Of a DNA stretch of 64,000 nucleotides, positions 17,360 through 26,423 are shown piece after piece. The stretch lies in the NCBI RefSeq assembly GCF_002847825.1, contig NZ_PKIZ01000004.1, positions 7,506-71,505 of the forward strand, in the 5' to 3' direction. A program made the position numbers and the translations under genes. Position 1 is the stretch's first letter, and every line of letters starts with the position of its first letter. Under the pieces are notes generated by a model. The model did no database searches and was not told where the DNA came from. It was given only the letters and a program-made list of their open reading frames with translations. Source of the stretch: Kytococcus schroeteri (GTDB lineage Bacteria > Actinomycetota > Actinomycetes > Actinomycetales > Dermatophilaceae).

Positions 17360-18570
17360 CAGAGGCCCAGCAGGGCGCGCACCGTCTCCGGCTCGGAGAG
17401 GGTGAAGGTGTCCACCAGCGGCAGGTCGAGCACCGCGGCGGCCTCGCGGGAGGCCAGCGGGGAGGCGGTCACCGCGCCGGAGACGCCCACCACCGGCAGG
17501 CCCGCCTCGCGCAGCGTGCGCACGCCGGCCACCGCCCCCAGGGCCTCGCCCACGGCCAGCACGATGCCGTCGGCGTCGGCCAGCGAGCCGTCGTGGAGCA
17601 GGTGGTGGGTCTCGCGCTGGAACAGGCCGTCGGCGATCTCCACAACCACCACGTCGGGGGCGTCGGCGGCCAGCTCGTCGCGCACCGAGCGCACCAGGTG
17701 GCCGGTCTCCTCGAGGTCCAGGCGGAAGGTGCTGCCGTAGCCGAAGTCGGTGAAGTCCAGCACCTTGGCGGCACCGGAGTCGGTGAACAGCCCCGGGTCG
17801 CCCCACGCGCCGGTGCCGGTGGCCTTGCCCGCGGCAACGGTGAGCCCGGCCCGGCTCAGGCCGCGCACGATGTTGGCCACCACGGTGGTCTTGCCGGCGT
17901 TCATGGAGCTGCCCAGCACCACGACGGTGCGGGTGGCGGTGTCGCGGCGCGTGGGGGTCGGCTCGGTGGAGACCGCGCAGGGGGACACGTCGCGGAGGGT
18001 GATGCGGCGGCCGTCGGCCTGGGCCAGCAGCCCCAGCGGCTCGAGGACGGTGGGTGCCTCGGTCCTGCCGTGGCGCTCCACCACGTCGGCGGCCAGCCCA
18101 CCGGCGGCGGCCAGGTGGGTGTGGGCCAGCGAGCCGGGCACGACGGCCTCGAACTGGTCGGGGGCGTAGCGGTCGCCGTAGGCCACCAGCACCTCGTCGC
18201 CGGGGTAGAGGGTCTGGCGGCGGCCGCCGGCGCCCGGCACCTTCTTGTGGTGGCCCATCGAGACGACGCGGGCGAGCACCACGTCGCCGGCGCGGGGCGC
18301 GACGTCGGCGCCGGCCAGCAGGTGCAGGTCCTCGGCGTCCTCGGCCAGTCGGGCAGCCAGGTGACGGGTGGTGTAGGCCACCTTGGCGGCGCGCAGGCGG
18401 GCGGCGTCCACGGGTGTGGTCGTGGAGCTGGTGGGGCGGGTGGCCGCCGAGGGGTCGCCGGCCACCGGGGCGATGCCGGCCACCAGGTCGACGGACGGGG
18501 TGGTGCGCTCCGGGTGGCCGGTGGTCGGCGGGGTGGCGAGGGTGGGGGCGGTCTCGAGGGTGGCGGTCAC
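17359..18570 (-). CDS. DUF1611-like P-loop protein
   Basis: A 403-residue cytoplasmic protein with a low-complexity N-terminus (about 55 residues) and a nucleotide-binding C-terminal half. The P-loop is LGSSMNAGKTTV at about residues 219-230, followed by switch-like segments GTGAWGDPGLFTDSG and VVVVEIADGLFQRE. Such proteins are annotated as DUF1611 or as MobB-like; the reaction is unknown. GTG 18570 was chosen because AAGGAG lies seven bases upstream. It is the first gene of the cassette reading into the degenerate ABC protein, the Asp-rich protein, the kinase and the regulator, all joined by overlaps or one-base gaps. Confidence 0.72.
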   Translation of the reverse strand: MTATLETAPTLATPPTTGHPERTTPSVDLVAGIAPVAGDPSAATRPTSSTTTPVDAARLRAAKVAYTTRHLAARLAEDAEDLHLLAGADVAPRAGDVVLARVVSMGHHKKVPGAGGRRQTLYPGDEVLVAYGDRYAPDQFEAVVPGSLAHTHLAAAGGLAADVVERHGRTEAPTVLEPLGLLAQADGRRITLRDVSPCAVSTEPTPTRRDTATRTVVVLGSSMNAGKTTVVANIVRGLSRAGLTVAAGKATGTGAWGDPGLFTDSGAAKVLDFTDFGYGSTFRLDLEETGHLVRSVRDELAADAPDVVVVEIADGLFQRETHHLLHDGSLADADGIVLAVGEALGAVAGVRTLREAGLPVVGVSGAVTASPLASREAAAVLDLPLVDTFTLSEPETVRALLGL

Positions 18571-18666
18571 GGGGGTTCTCCTTCGGTCGGCCGGCACGCG
18601 CGGTGCCGGGAGGGGTGCCTGCGGGAGGCGGTGCCCTGCACGCTAGGAGCCGGCCGTGAGGGCGCC

Positions 18667-18693
18667 ATGAGCCGCGGATGAGGATCCCCTCAT
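18667..18693 (-). promoter_or_regulatory. ATGAG direct repeats at cassette promoter
   Basis: Two direct ATGAG copies (18667 and 18678) are exactly 11 bp apart, and an inverted copy (18689-18693) makes the palindrome ATGAGG-ATCC-CCTCAT. Direct repeats at 11 bp are typical of OmpR-type sites. The region lies about 100 bp upstream of the cassette's first gene, so autoregulation by its own regulator is possible. Confidence 0.3.
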
Positions 18694-18810
18694 GCAGGGG
18701 CGCGCCCGCTGGGGAGTCGGTCACGGCCCGGCAACGGGGCGGTGTGCGGTCCCGGTGGCCGTGGCACAGTGGTCCCCACTGTGATGCCCCTCACGTCCTC
18801 AGGAGGACCC

Positions 18811-20454
18811 ATGCCCGCTCCCGCCGCGCTCTCCTACGTCTCCGGCACCTCGGAGCTGCCGCTGCTCGGCCAGACCATCGGTGACAACCTCGACGCCACG
18901 GCCGCCCGCTTCGGCGACCGGGACGCCCTCGTCGAGTGCGCCACCGGGCGCCGCTGGACCTACGCCGAGTTCGTGGCCGACGTGGACCGCCTGGCCAAGG
19001 GGCTGCTCGCCCGGGGGCTGGGCGTCGGCGAGCGCATCGGCATCTGGTCCCCCAACTGCGCGGAGTGGACGCTGCTGCAGTACGCCACCGCCAAGGTGGG
19101 CGCGGTACTGGTCAACGTGAACCCGGCCTACCGCGAGCACGAGCTGGACTTCGTGGTGCGGCAGTCCGGCATGCGCTGGCTGGTGAGCGCCGTGGAGCAC
19201 AAGACGTCCCAGTACAAGGCGATGGTGGAGCGTGTGGGGGCCAAGATCCCCGAGCTCGAGGAGGTCGTCTTCATCGGGGAGGAGTCCTGGGACGCGCTCG
19301 TGGCGGCGGGCGACGGCATCGACGACGCGGCGCTGGCCACGCGCCAGGGCGAGCTGGGCGCGGACGACCCCATCAACATCCAGTACACCTCCGGCACCAC
19401 GGGATTCCCCAAGGGCGCCACCCTCAGCCACCACAACATCCTCAACAACGGGTACTTCGTGGGTGAGCGCGTGCACTACACGGAGGCCGACCGCATCTGC
19501 CTGCCGGTGCCCTTCTACCACTGCTTCGGCATGGTGATGGGCAACCTCGCGGCCACCAGCCACGGGGCGTGCATGGTGATCCCCGCCCCGGCCTTCGACC
19601 CCGTGGCCACGCTGCGCGCGGTCTCCGAGGAGAGGTGCACCAGCCTCTACGGCGTGCCCACCATGTTCATCGCCGAGCTGGGGCTGCTCGACAAGGGTGA
19701 GGAGGAGTTCGACCTCTCGGCCCTGCGCACCGGCATCATGGCCGGCTCGCCCTGCCCGGCGGAGATCATGCGCCGCGTCATGAACGAGATGAACATGGCC
19801 GAGGTGGCCATCTGCTACGGCATGACCGAGACCTCGCCGGTGTCGCTCATGACCATGTCCGACGACGACGTGGCGCACCGCACCGAGACCGTGGGACGCG
19901 TCATGCCGCACGTGGAGGTCAAGGTGGTGGACCCGGTGACCGGGCGGCCGGTACCCCGCGGTGAGACCGGTGAGCTGTGCACGCGCGGGTACTCGGTGAT
20001 GCTGGGCTACTGGGAGCAGCCGGAGAAGACCGCCGAGAGCATCGACGCCGCGCGGTGGATGCACACCGGGGACCTGGCCGTCATGGCCGAGGACGGGTAC
20101 GTGGCCATCACCGGGCGCATGAAGGACATGGTGATCCGTGGCGGGGAGAACATCTACCCGCGGGAGATCGAGGAGTTCCTGTACCAGCACCCCGCGGTGC
20201 AGGACGTGCAGGTGATCGGCGTGCCGGACGAGAAGTACGGCGAGGAGCTCATGGCCTGGGTGGTGCTGCGCGAGGGTGCGGAGACGGTCGATGCCGATGC
20301 GGTGCGGGAGTTCTGCACCGGGCAGCTGGCGCACTACAAGATCCCGCGGTACGTGCACGTCGTGGAGTCCTTCCCGATGACGGTGACGGGCAAGGTGCGC
20401 AAGGTGGAGATGCGGGAGAAGGCGCTGGCGATCCTGGGGTTGGAGAAGCGCTGA
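18811..20454 (+). CDS. Medium/long-chain acyl-CoA synthetase (AMP-binding)
   Basis: A 547-residue adenylate-forming enzyme that activates a carboxylic acid to its CoA thioester through an acyl-AMP intermediate. Seen: the P-loop-like motif [16 protein letters not shown] (A3), [10 protein letters not shown] (A5), [10 protein letters not shown] (A7), [16 protein letters not shown] (A8) and the C-terminal [10 protein letters not shown] with the catalytic lysine (A10). It is closest in form to ACSF2/FadD-type fatty acyl-CoA synthetases rather than MenE (length and motifs). The ATG at 18811 follows a perfect AGGAGG at 18801-18806. A hairpin follows the stop. The chain-length preference cannot be read. 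Confidence 0.88.
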   Translation: MPAPAALSYVSGTSELPLLGQTIGDNLDATAARFGDRDALVECATGRRWTYAEFVADVDRLAKGLLARGLGVGERIGIWSPNCAEWTLLQYATAKVGAVLVNVNPAYREHELDFVVRQSGMRWLVSAVEHKTSQYKAMVERVGAKIPELEEVVFIGEESWDALVAAGDGIDDAALATRQGELGADDPINIQYTSGTTGFPKGATLSHHNILNNGYFVGERVHYTEADRICLPVPFYHCFGMVMGNLAATSHGACMVIPAPAFDPVATLRAVSEERCTSLYGVPTMFIAELGLLDKGEEEFDLSALRTGIMAGSPCPAEIMRRVMNEMNMAEVAICYGMTETSPVSLMTMSDDDVAHRTETVGRVMPHVEVKVVDPVTGRPVPRGETGELCTRGYSVMLGYWEQPEKTAESIDAARWMHTGDLAVMAEDGYVAITGRMKDMVIRGGENIYPREIEEFLYQHPAVQDVQVIGVPDEKYGEELMAWVVLREGAETVDADAVREFCTGQLAHYKIPRYVHVVESFPMTVTGKVRKVEMREKALAILGLEKR

Positions 20455-20461
20455 GCCGGGT

Positions 20462-20489
20462 GGCCCTGTGGGCGGGTGTCCACAGGGCC
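20462..20489 (+). terminator. Terminator after acyl-CoA synthetase
   Basis: Perfect 10-bp arms (20462-20471 and 20480-20489) with an 8-base loop begin seven bases after the stop codon. Confidence 0.65.
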
Positions 20490-20517
20490 GGGCGGTTGGC
20501 CGGGTGCAGGCGGGTGC

Positions 20518-20533
20518 TCGTCCACATGTTCGG
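20518..20533 (+). promoter_or_regulatory. LexA (SOS) box-like site
   Basis: The 16-mer TCGTCCACATGTTCGG resembles the actinobacterial SOS box TCGAAC-N4-GTTCGA. The right half is GTTCG plus one mismatch; the left half has two mismatches. It lies about 105 bp before the chosen start of the DUF222/HNH gene, a family whose mycobacterial 13E12 members are LexA-regulated. It is a weak, partial match. Confidence 0.3.
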
Positions 20534-20622
20534 GTGAGGGTCTGCGGATACTGGCTCACATGTACTACTCTTGGTGCATCGCGTCGGACGGGGGTCTGGC
20601 GGGTGGGACCTGGGGAGGCACG

Positions 20623-22140
20623 GTGGCACCACGCATCACGGAGGGCGGTGGCGGTCCGATGGGGGCTGTGCCGGCGTTGCGCGGTGCCCGGGAACGGGTG
20701 GCTGCGGTGCACCGGGAGCTCGACGGGGTGCTGGCGGAGCTTGCGGCGCTCGGTGACGGCCCGGGCGTGGCCGTCGAGGAGCTGCGAGCGCTCGACGATG
20801 AGGTCTTCCGGGCCCGCAACCGGCTCGAGGCGGTGCGCTTGCGGATCGCTGGGCTGGCCCGCCGGGAGCGCGAGGCCGGCCGGTCCCACCACCTGGACGA
20901 GGGGCAGTTCCTCGGACGGGGCGGGCGGCTGGACGGACCCACGGCGGCGCGGGCCGGACGATTGGCGGAGGAGCTCGGCAGCGGAGTGCTGGCACCGGGT
21001 GAGCCGGGCCAGGAGTGCACGGCGGAGGCGCTGGACGCGGGGACCATCACGCCGGAGCACGCGCGATCCGTCGCGCAGGCGTTGCGGGACCTGCCGGAGT
21101 GGGTGACCGCGGAGGACCGTCGCCGCGTCGAGCGGCATCTCGTGGAGAAGGCCACGCGGCTGTCCCCTCGGTCCGTCCGGGAGGAGGGACGCCGGTGCCT
21201 CGCTGCCCTGCCGGTGCCGCCGGAGGTCGTCGACGCCCACGAGGACGAGCTGCTCAGCGGCCAGGAGCGGGCCGCGCACGAGGCGGCGTCGTTCACCATC
21301 CACCACGGCCCGGACGGCGTCTCGCACGGCAGGTTCTCCGTGCCCACGCTGCAGGGGCGCCTGCTGGAGAAGGTGCTGGCCTCGCTGAGCGGCCCGCGGC
21401 GGCGGGTACGGCCCGGTGCGGGTGCCGAGGGGCGTGGTCGGCAGGGTGCTCCCGGGCAGGGAGTCGACGGTGCGCCGGTGGCTGACCCGCCTCGCGACCG
21501 GGCCCCTGAGAACGCTCGCGACCGGGCCGCCGAGCGGGGTCAGGCGCTCGCCGAGCTCATCGACCACCTGCCCACGGACCACTTCGGTGGGCGGACGGCG
21601 TACACGGTCATCGTGTCCACCGACCTGGCGGCGCTCCGGGGTGAGACCGACCGGGCGGGCCTCACCGACGTCGGGGAGAAGGTCTCGGCGGGGCAGGTCC
21701 GGCGCATCGCCGCCCAGGCGGGGATCGTCCCCACCGTCATGGGCGGGGAGTCGCTGCCGCTCGACCTGGGCACGCAGCGCCGGTTCTTCACCGAGTCGCA
21801 GCGGATGGCGCTGGCCCACCTCTACGCGCGCTGTGCGGCCGAGGACTGCGATCGGCCGTTCGCCTGGACGGAGATGCACCACGTGGATGGCTGGTCCGGG
21901 CGGAGGGGTGACGGTCCTGCTGGGACGGGGCGCACGGGAGCGGGCCGAGGCCGGACCGACCTGGCCAACGCGATCCCGCTGTGCGGTCGGCACAACCGGA
22001 TGGTCGAGGACCCACTGGTGGAGCACGTGGTCACCCGGGACGCCGAGGGGCGGGCCACGGTCCGCCTGCGGAGAAGACCACCGGGCCCGCCACCAGGGCG
22101 TCGGGGCGACGGGGGCAGGAGTCCAGAATGGGCCGCGTGA
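20623..22140 (+). CDS. DUF222 and HNH-endonuclease domain protein
   Basis: A 505-residue member of the DUF222/13E12-repeat family common in actinobacteria. The long N-terminal DUF222 region includes AGTITPEHARSVAQAL and the RLSPRSVREEGRRCL segment. The C-terminal HNH domain is CAAEDCDRPFAWTEMHHVDGW, then a Gly-rich insert, then TDLANAIPLCGRHNRMV, with the expected metal-binding Cys and His residues. GTG 20623 was chosen because GGGGAGG precedes it by four bases; upstream ATGs at 20560 and 20476 are less well supported. The biological role of the family is unknown; DNA nicking or mobility has been suggested. Its 3' end overlaps menD by 13 bp. Confidence 0.82.
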   Translation: MAPRITEGGGGPMGAVPALRGARERVAAVHRELDGVLAELAALGDGPGVAVEELRALDDEVFRARNRLEAVRLRIAGLARREREAGRSHHLDEGQFLGRGGRLDGPTAARAGRLAEELGSGVLAPGEPGQECTAEALDAGTITPEHARSVAQALRDLPEWVTAEDRRRVERHLVEKATRLSPRSVREEGRRCLAALPVPPEVVDAHEDELLSGQERAAHEAASFTIHHGPDGVSHGRFSVPTLQGRLLEKVLASLSGPRRRVRPGAGAEGRGRQGAPGQGVDGAPVADPPRDRAPENARDRAAERGQALAELIDHLPTDHFGGRTAYTVIVSTDLAALRGETDRAGLTDVGEKVSAGQVRRIAAQAGIVPTVMGGESLPLDLGTQRRFFTESQRMALAHLYARCAAEDCDRPFAWTEMHHVDGWSGRRGDGPAGTGRTGAGRGRTDLANAIPLCGRHNRMVEDPLVEHVVTRDAEGRATVRLRRRPPGPPPGRRGDGGRSPEWAA

Positions 22141-23945
22141 ACCCCTCCACCGCTGCTGCCCGCGTCCTGGTCGACGAGCTCGTGCGTTGTGGCGTGACCG
22201 AGGCGGTGCTGTGTCCGGGGTCGCGGTCGGCCCCGCTGGCGTACGCGCTGGCCGCGACCGACGCCGACCCCGCGGTGCCGCTGCGCCTGCACGTCCGCAC
22301 CGACGAGCGCACGGCAGGCTTCCTCGCCCTGGGCCTCGCTGTGGCCTCGGGTCGGGTGGTTCCCGTCGTGACCACCTCGGGCACCGCGGTGGCCAACCTC
22401 CACCCGGCGGTGCTGGAGGCCCACCACCAGGGGGTGCCGCTGCTGGCGCTCACCGCGGACCGGCCGCCGGAGCTGCGGGGCACCGGGGCCAACCAGACCA
22501 CCCACCAGCCGGGTCTGTTGCGGGACGTGCGGCTCGCGGTCGACCTCGGCACGCCCGGCGCGACGGCGGGCACCGCGGGAGTGGCGGGAGTGGACGGTGC
22601 CGTCGACCCTGCCCAGGTCGCGTCGTGGCGCACCGCCGTGGACCGGTGCGTGTCAGCCGCCACCGGCGCCCTCGGCGGCGCCGCCGGGCCCGTGCACCTC
22701 AACGTGCCCTTCCGCGACCCGCTCATGCCGCCGGTGGAGGTCGCCACGCACCAGGTCACCGACGCGCCGGCGGCTGACGTGATGGCCGGTCGGCCGGACG
22801 GAGCGCCCTGGACGGCGGTGGACGGGGCGGGGGACGTCTCGCCGGAGCAGGTCCAGGAGGGGACACACGTCGCGCTGCTGCCGGACGGCCCGGAGCGGAC
22901 GCTCGTCCTGCTCGGCGACCTGGGGCGACCGGAGCTGGCCCGGGCGGTGCAGGCCGGTGCCCGGGCGCGGGGGTGGCCAGTGGTGGCCGAGCCGTTCGGC
23001 CGGTTCGGTGTTGACGGTGCCGTGCCGTTCGGGATCCGCGTGCTCGACGACGAGGGCTTCCTGGCCGACCACGCGCCGGAGCGGGTGCTCGTGGTGGGGC
23101 GGCTGACGCTCCACCGGTCGGTGGGACGCCTGGTGCGGCGCGACGGTGTCGTGGTCGAGTCGGTGACCGCCGGCACCACGTGGCCGGACCCCGGCCACCG
23201 CGTGCAGCGGGTGCACCCCCTGGTGCTGGGGGAACCTGGCGACGGCGCCTCGAGGGTTGGGCTGTCCGGCACCGCGGCAGAGGGCTCGGACGGCGCCTGG
23301 GCGACCACCTGGCGGGCCGCCGGTGAGGCTGCCGGCGCGCTCGCGGCCGGGGGACCGGTCCGGTCCGATGACGCGGTGGGAGGTGCCGGCGCGGCGTCGG
23401 GGCTGACCACGGCGAGCGCGGCTGCCGTCGTCGCCGAGGCCACGCAGGGTCTGCTCTTCCTCGGGAGCTCGCGGGCCCCGCGGTCGATGGACCTGTGGAC
23501 CCCGGGGCCGGGGCCGGGCGTCACCGGCGTGGTGGGCAACCGTGGGCTGGCGGGCATCGACGGGTGCCTGTCGACGGCAGCCGGGTGGGCCCTGACGCAG
23601 GGGCCGACCACGGCGCTGGTCGGGGACCTGACCTTCCTGCACGACGCCAACGCCCTGGCGGTCGGGCCGGGGGAGCCCCGCCCGGACCTCACGGTGGTGG
23701 TGCTCTCCGACGACGGGGGTGCGATCTTCTCTGACCTCGAGTACGGCCGCGCGCCGTGGCGTGAGGCGCACGGCGAGGACACCTTCCGGCGGGTGTTCAC
23801 CACGCCCACCGGGGTCGACGTGTCGGCGCTCGCAGCGGCCTACGGGGTGCCCGTGCAGCGGGCCACGAGCGTGGACGGGCTGCGGGCCGCCGTGTCCGAC
23901 CGGCCGCGCGGCCTCCGGGTGGTGGAGGCCGTGCTGCAGGGCTGA
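22128..23945 (+). CDS. menD: SEPHCHC synthase (menaquinone biosynthesis)
   Basis: A 605-residue thiamine-diphosphate enzyme that condenses 2-oxoglutarate with isochorismate in the menaquinone pathway. The N-terminal TPP pyrimidine domain has CPGSRSAPLAYAL and RTDERTAGFLALGLA. The PP domain near the C-terminus has VGDLTFLHDANAL, which binds the cofactor and Mg2+. ATG 22128 has AGGAG six bases upstream; GTG 22137 (overlapping the previous stop as GTGA) is the alternative. The middle (about residues 130-180 and 370-450) is rich in Gly, Ala and Asp, as in other proteins here. It is followed by menF on the opposite strand. Confidence 0.93.
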   Translation: MGRVNPSTAAARVLVDELVRCGVTEAVLCPGSRSAPLAYALAATDADPAVPLRLHVRTDERTAGFLALGLAVASGRVVPVVTTSGTAVANLHPAVLEAHHQGVPLLALTADRPPELRGTGANQTTHQPGLLRDVRLAVDLGTPGATAGTAGVAGVDGAVDPAQVASWRTAVDRCVSAATGALGGAAGPVHLNVPFRDPLMPPVEVATHQVTDAPAADVMAGRPDGAPWTAVDGAGDVSPEQVQEGTHVALLPDGPERTLVLLGDLGRPELARAVQAGARARGWPVVAEPFGRFGVDGAVPFGIRVLDDEGFLADHAPERVLVVGRLTLHRSVGRLVRRDGVVVESVTAGTTWPDPGHRVQRVHPLVLGEPGDGASRVGLSGTAAEGSDGAWATTWRAAGEAAGALAAGGPVRSDDAVGGAGAASGLTTASAAAVVAEATQGLLFLGSSRAPRSMDLWTPGPGPGVTGVVGNRGLAGIDGCLSTAAGWALTQGPTTALVGDLTFLHDANALAVGPGEPRPDLTVVVLSDDGGAIFSDLEYGRAPWREAHGEDTFRRVFTTPTGVDVSALAAAYGVPVQRATSVDGLRAAVSDRPRGLRVVEAVLQG

Positions 23946-24015
23946 GTGGTGCGGGAGGTGTGAGGTGGCGGGCGGTGCCCGGGGCCCCTGCTGGGTCGGG
24001 CGCTGGTGGAGAGCC

Positions 24016-25503
24016 TCAGTCGCCGGCGAGGGCCGAGCGCATCGGGGCCAGCTTGGTGTGGGTCTCGGCCAGCTCGGCGTCCGGGTCGGACTCGGCCACG
24101 ATGCCGCCACCGGCCCACATCCGCAGCTGCCGCGGGTCCTCGGGCAGCACCCGGCCACAGCGCAGGGCCAGGCCCATGTCGCCGTCGCCGCGGGCGTCCA
24201 TCCAGCCCACCGGGCTGGCGTACCGGCCACGGTCGCGTCCCTCGAACTCGGCGATGAGTTCCTGCGCCGCCTCCCGGGGCGTGCCGCCCACGGCCGCGCT
24301 CGGGTGCAGCGCCCCGGCCAGCTCGAGCACCGTGGTGCCCGGTTCGGCCCGTCCGTCCAGATCGCTCACCAGGTGGAACAGGTTGGGCAGCGTGAGCAGT
24401 GCCGGCGACCGCGGCGCCACGACGGCGCTGCACAGCGGCGAGAGGCGCTCCACCACCGAGTCCACGGCGAACGCGTGCTCCGACAGGTCCTTCCGGCTGG
24501 CCAGCAGGGCGTCAGCCGCGCGCTGGTCGTCCTCCACGTCGGCCGCCCGGGCCGCCGTGCCCGCCAGCACCCGGGAGAACACGTGCCCGGCGTCCAGGCG
24601 CACGAGCATCTCCGGGGTGGCACCCACCAGCCCGTCCACGGCGAACGCCCAGGTGTCGGGGTAGTCGCCCACCAGCCGGGTGAGCAGCCAGCGCAGGTCG
24701 ATCGGCTCGGCGGCGGTGGCCACGACGTCGCGGGCCAGCACCACCTTCTGTGCCCGCCCCTGCCGGATGGCGTCCACGCACCGCTGCACCACGTCCGGCC
24801 AGCCGGCGTCGGGGGTGTCGCCGGGCTCGTCCACGATGCCGGTCGGGCGCCGCGGGGCGGGGGACTCCGGCGGCAGCCCGGTCACCGCGGTGGACGAGTC
24901 CACGGCAGCACCGTCCACGGGAGCACCGTCCGCACCGGCACCAGCGGTGGCACCACCTGCGGCACCGTCGTCGACGACACCCTCTGTGGCCCGGCGGATC
25001 CGGGTCACCCACGCCACGTCGCCCTTGCGGCCCACGACCACCTCGGGCACCACGAGCGCCGACCCGGCCGGGGAGTCGTCGCGGAAGGCTGCCGACGCCC
25101 AGGTCACCAGCCCCGCACCGCGCGGCAGGGCCGGCTCCCCGGAGGAGCCGTCGGGGGCATCGCCCGCCCGGGCCGCGTCGTCCACCGGAGTCGCATCGCC
25201 CGCCGGGGCCGCGTCCCCCACCCAGGTCGTGCCCTCGTCCACGGCGGCCTCGACGACCGCCTGCCACCACCGGCTGAGCAGCTGCCAGCGATCGGGGCCG
25301 GCGTCGGTCACGGTCGCGGTGGCCGCCCGTCCCCAGCCGACCATCCCCTCACGGCGCCGCACCCAGGCCACCACGTCGCCGGCGGCCACCTCGGGCACCA
25401 CGCGGCCGAGCCCGACGCCGTCGGCCGGGTGCACCTCGGTGCGGACCACGAGCCGCGGCACCGGCGGCAGGGACGGGGACGGAGTGCTGAGGGGGGTGTT
25501 CAT
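24016..25503 (-). CDS. menF: Isochorismate synthase
   Basis: A 495-residue chorismate-binding enzyme that isomerises chorismate to isochorismate, the entry step to menaquinone. The C-terminal catalytic domain shows KVVLARDVV, PEMLVRLDAGHVFSRVLAGTAAR, LELAGALHPSAAVGGTPR and GGGIVAESDPDAEL, all typical of MenF/EntC. Two Ala/Gly/Asp-rich low-complexity inserts in the N-terminal half (about residues 97-120 and 176-200) make it longer than the usual 400-450 residues. The start at 25503 lies eight bases after TACGCT (plus strand 25512-25517), leaderless style. It is convergent with menD and divergent from menG. EntC for siderophores is possible, but the neighbours favour menaquinone. Confidence 0.88.
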   Translation of the reverse strand: MNTPLSTPSPSLPPVPRLVVRTEVHPADGVGLGRVVPEVAAGDVVAWVRRREGMVGWGRAATATVTDAGPDRWQLLSRWWQAVVEAAVDEGTTWVGDAAPAGDATPVDDAARAGDAPDGSSGEPALPRGAGLVTWASAAFRDDSPAGSALVVPEVVVGRKGDVAWVTRIRRATEGVVDDGAAGGATAGAGADGAPVDGAAVDSSTAVTGLPPESPAPRRPTGIVDEPGDTPDAGWPDVVQRCVDAIRQGRAQKVVLARDVVATAAEPIDLRWLLTRLVGDYPDTWAFAVDGLVGATPEMLVRLDAGHVFSRVLAGTAARAADVEDDQRAADALLASRKDLSEHAFAVDSVVERLSPLCSAVVAPRSPALLTLPNLFHLVSDLDGRAEPGTTVLELAGALHPSAAVGGTPREAAQELIAEFEGRDRGRYASPVGWMDARGDGDMGLALRCGRVLPEDPRQLRMWAGGGIVAESDPDAELAETHTKLAPMRSALAGD

Positions 25504-25590
25504 CGCCGGTGAGCGTAGCCACCGGTCCGCCCGTCGCCACCGGAGGTGGCCACCACCGCCTGCCCCGCCCCGGGGTGGGAGACTGGCCCC

Positions 25591-26307
25591 ATGAGCCGCG
25601 CCAGCCTCGCGAAGGACCCGTCCCACGTCTCCGAGATGTTCGACGAGGTCGCCCCTCGCTACGACTGCACCAACGACATCCTCTCGATGGGGCAGGCCCG
25701 TCTCTGGCGTCGCGCCGTCACCCGGGCCGTGGCACCCCGACCGGGCCTGCGCGTCCTCGACCTGGGCGCCGGCACCGGCACCTCCAGCGAGCCGCTGGCC
25801 GACGCCGGCGCCGACGTGGTGCCCGCCGACTTCTCCGAGGGCATGCTCGCCGAGGGCCGTCGTCGCCGCCCGGACCTGCCCTTCACCCGGGCCGACGCCA
25901 TGGACCTGCCCTTCGAGGACGCCTCCTTCGACGTCGTGACCATCAGCTTCGCCCTGCGCAACGTGGCCGACCCGGCCGTCGCCCTGCGCGAGATGGCCCG
26001 CGTCACCCGCCCCGGCGGCCGCCTCGTGCTGTGCGAGTTCTCCACCCCCACGCTCGCGCCCTTCCGGGCCGTCTACGAGCGCTACCTCATGAAGGCGCTG
26101 CCCGCCATCGCCGGCCGGGTCTCGTCCAACCCGGAGAGCTACGAGTACCTGGCCGAGTCCATCGAGGCGTGGCCCGCCCAGGCCGGCGTCCGTGACCTGG
26201 TGGTCGGCTCCGGCTGGACCGACGTGCGCTGGCGCAACCTCTCCGGTGGCGTGGTGGCCCTGCACACCGCCCAGCGCGCCGACGTCCCCGCCCTCGCGCG
26301 ATACTGA
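25591..26307 (+). CDS. menG: Demethylmenaquinone methyltransferase
   Basis: A 238-residue SAM-dependent methyltransferase of the UbiE/MenG family that performs the last step of menaquinone synthesis. Family marks: [23 protein letters not shown], motif [38 protein letters not shown] and [17 protein letters not shown]. Length is as expected. ATG 25591 has GAGACT ending six bases upstream and no Shine-Dalgarno site. It is divergent from menF and followed by the polyprenyl diphosphate synthase that makes the quinone side chain. Confidence 0.93.
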   Translation: MSRASLAKDPSHVSEMFDEVAPRYDCTNDILSMGQARLWRRAVTRAVAPRPGLRVLDLGAGTGTSSEPLADAGADVVPADFSEGMLAEGRRRRPDLPFTRADAMDLPFEDASFDVVTISFALRNVADPAVALREMARVTRPGGRLVLCEFSTPTLAPFRAVYERYLMKALPAIAGRVSSNPESYEYLAESIEAWPAQAGVRDLVVGSGWTDVRWRNLSGGVVALHTAQRADVPALARY

Positions 26308-26423
26308 CCCCCTGCACGACCATCCCCCTGCAGGGACCCGCCCCGCCGGCGGCCTGCAGACCCGGCCGGCAGGGTGACCTGCCCGGCCCGCCGCACCCCG
26401 ACACGCACACCCGAGGACTGACT

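Noticed and set aside
18742..18810. GTG 18742 as an earlier start of the acyl-CoA synthetase.
   Set aside because: A perfect AGGAGG stands before ATG 18811, and the 23 extra residues do not look like the family N-terminus.
18811..20454. Acyl-CoA synthetase considered as MenE because menD and menF are nearby.
   Set aside because: Its length (547 aa) and motif spacing fit fatty acyl-CoA synthetases; MenE is usually shorter, and the gene has its own terminator before the men genes.
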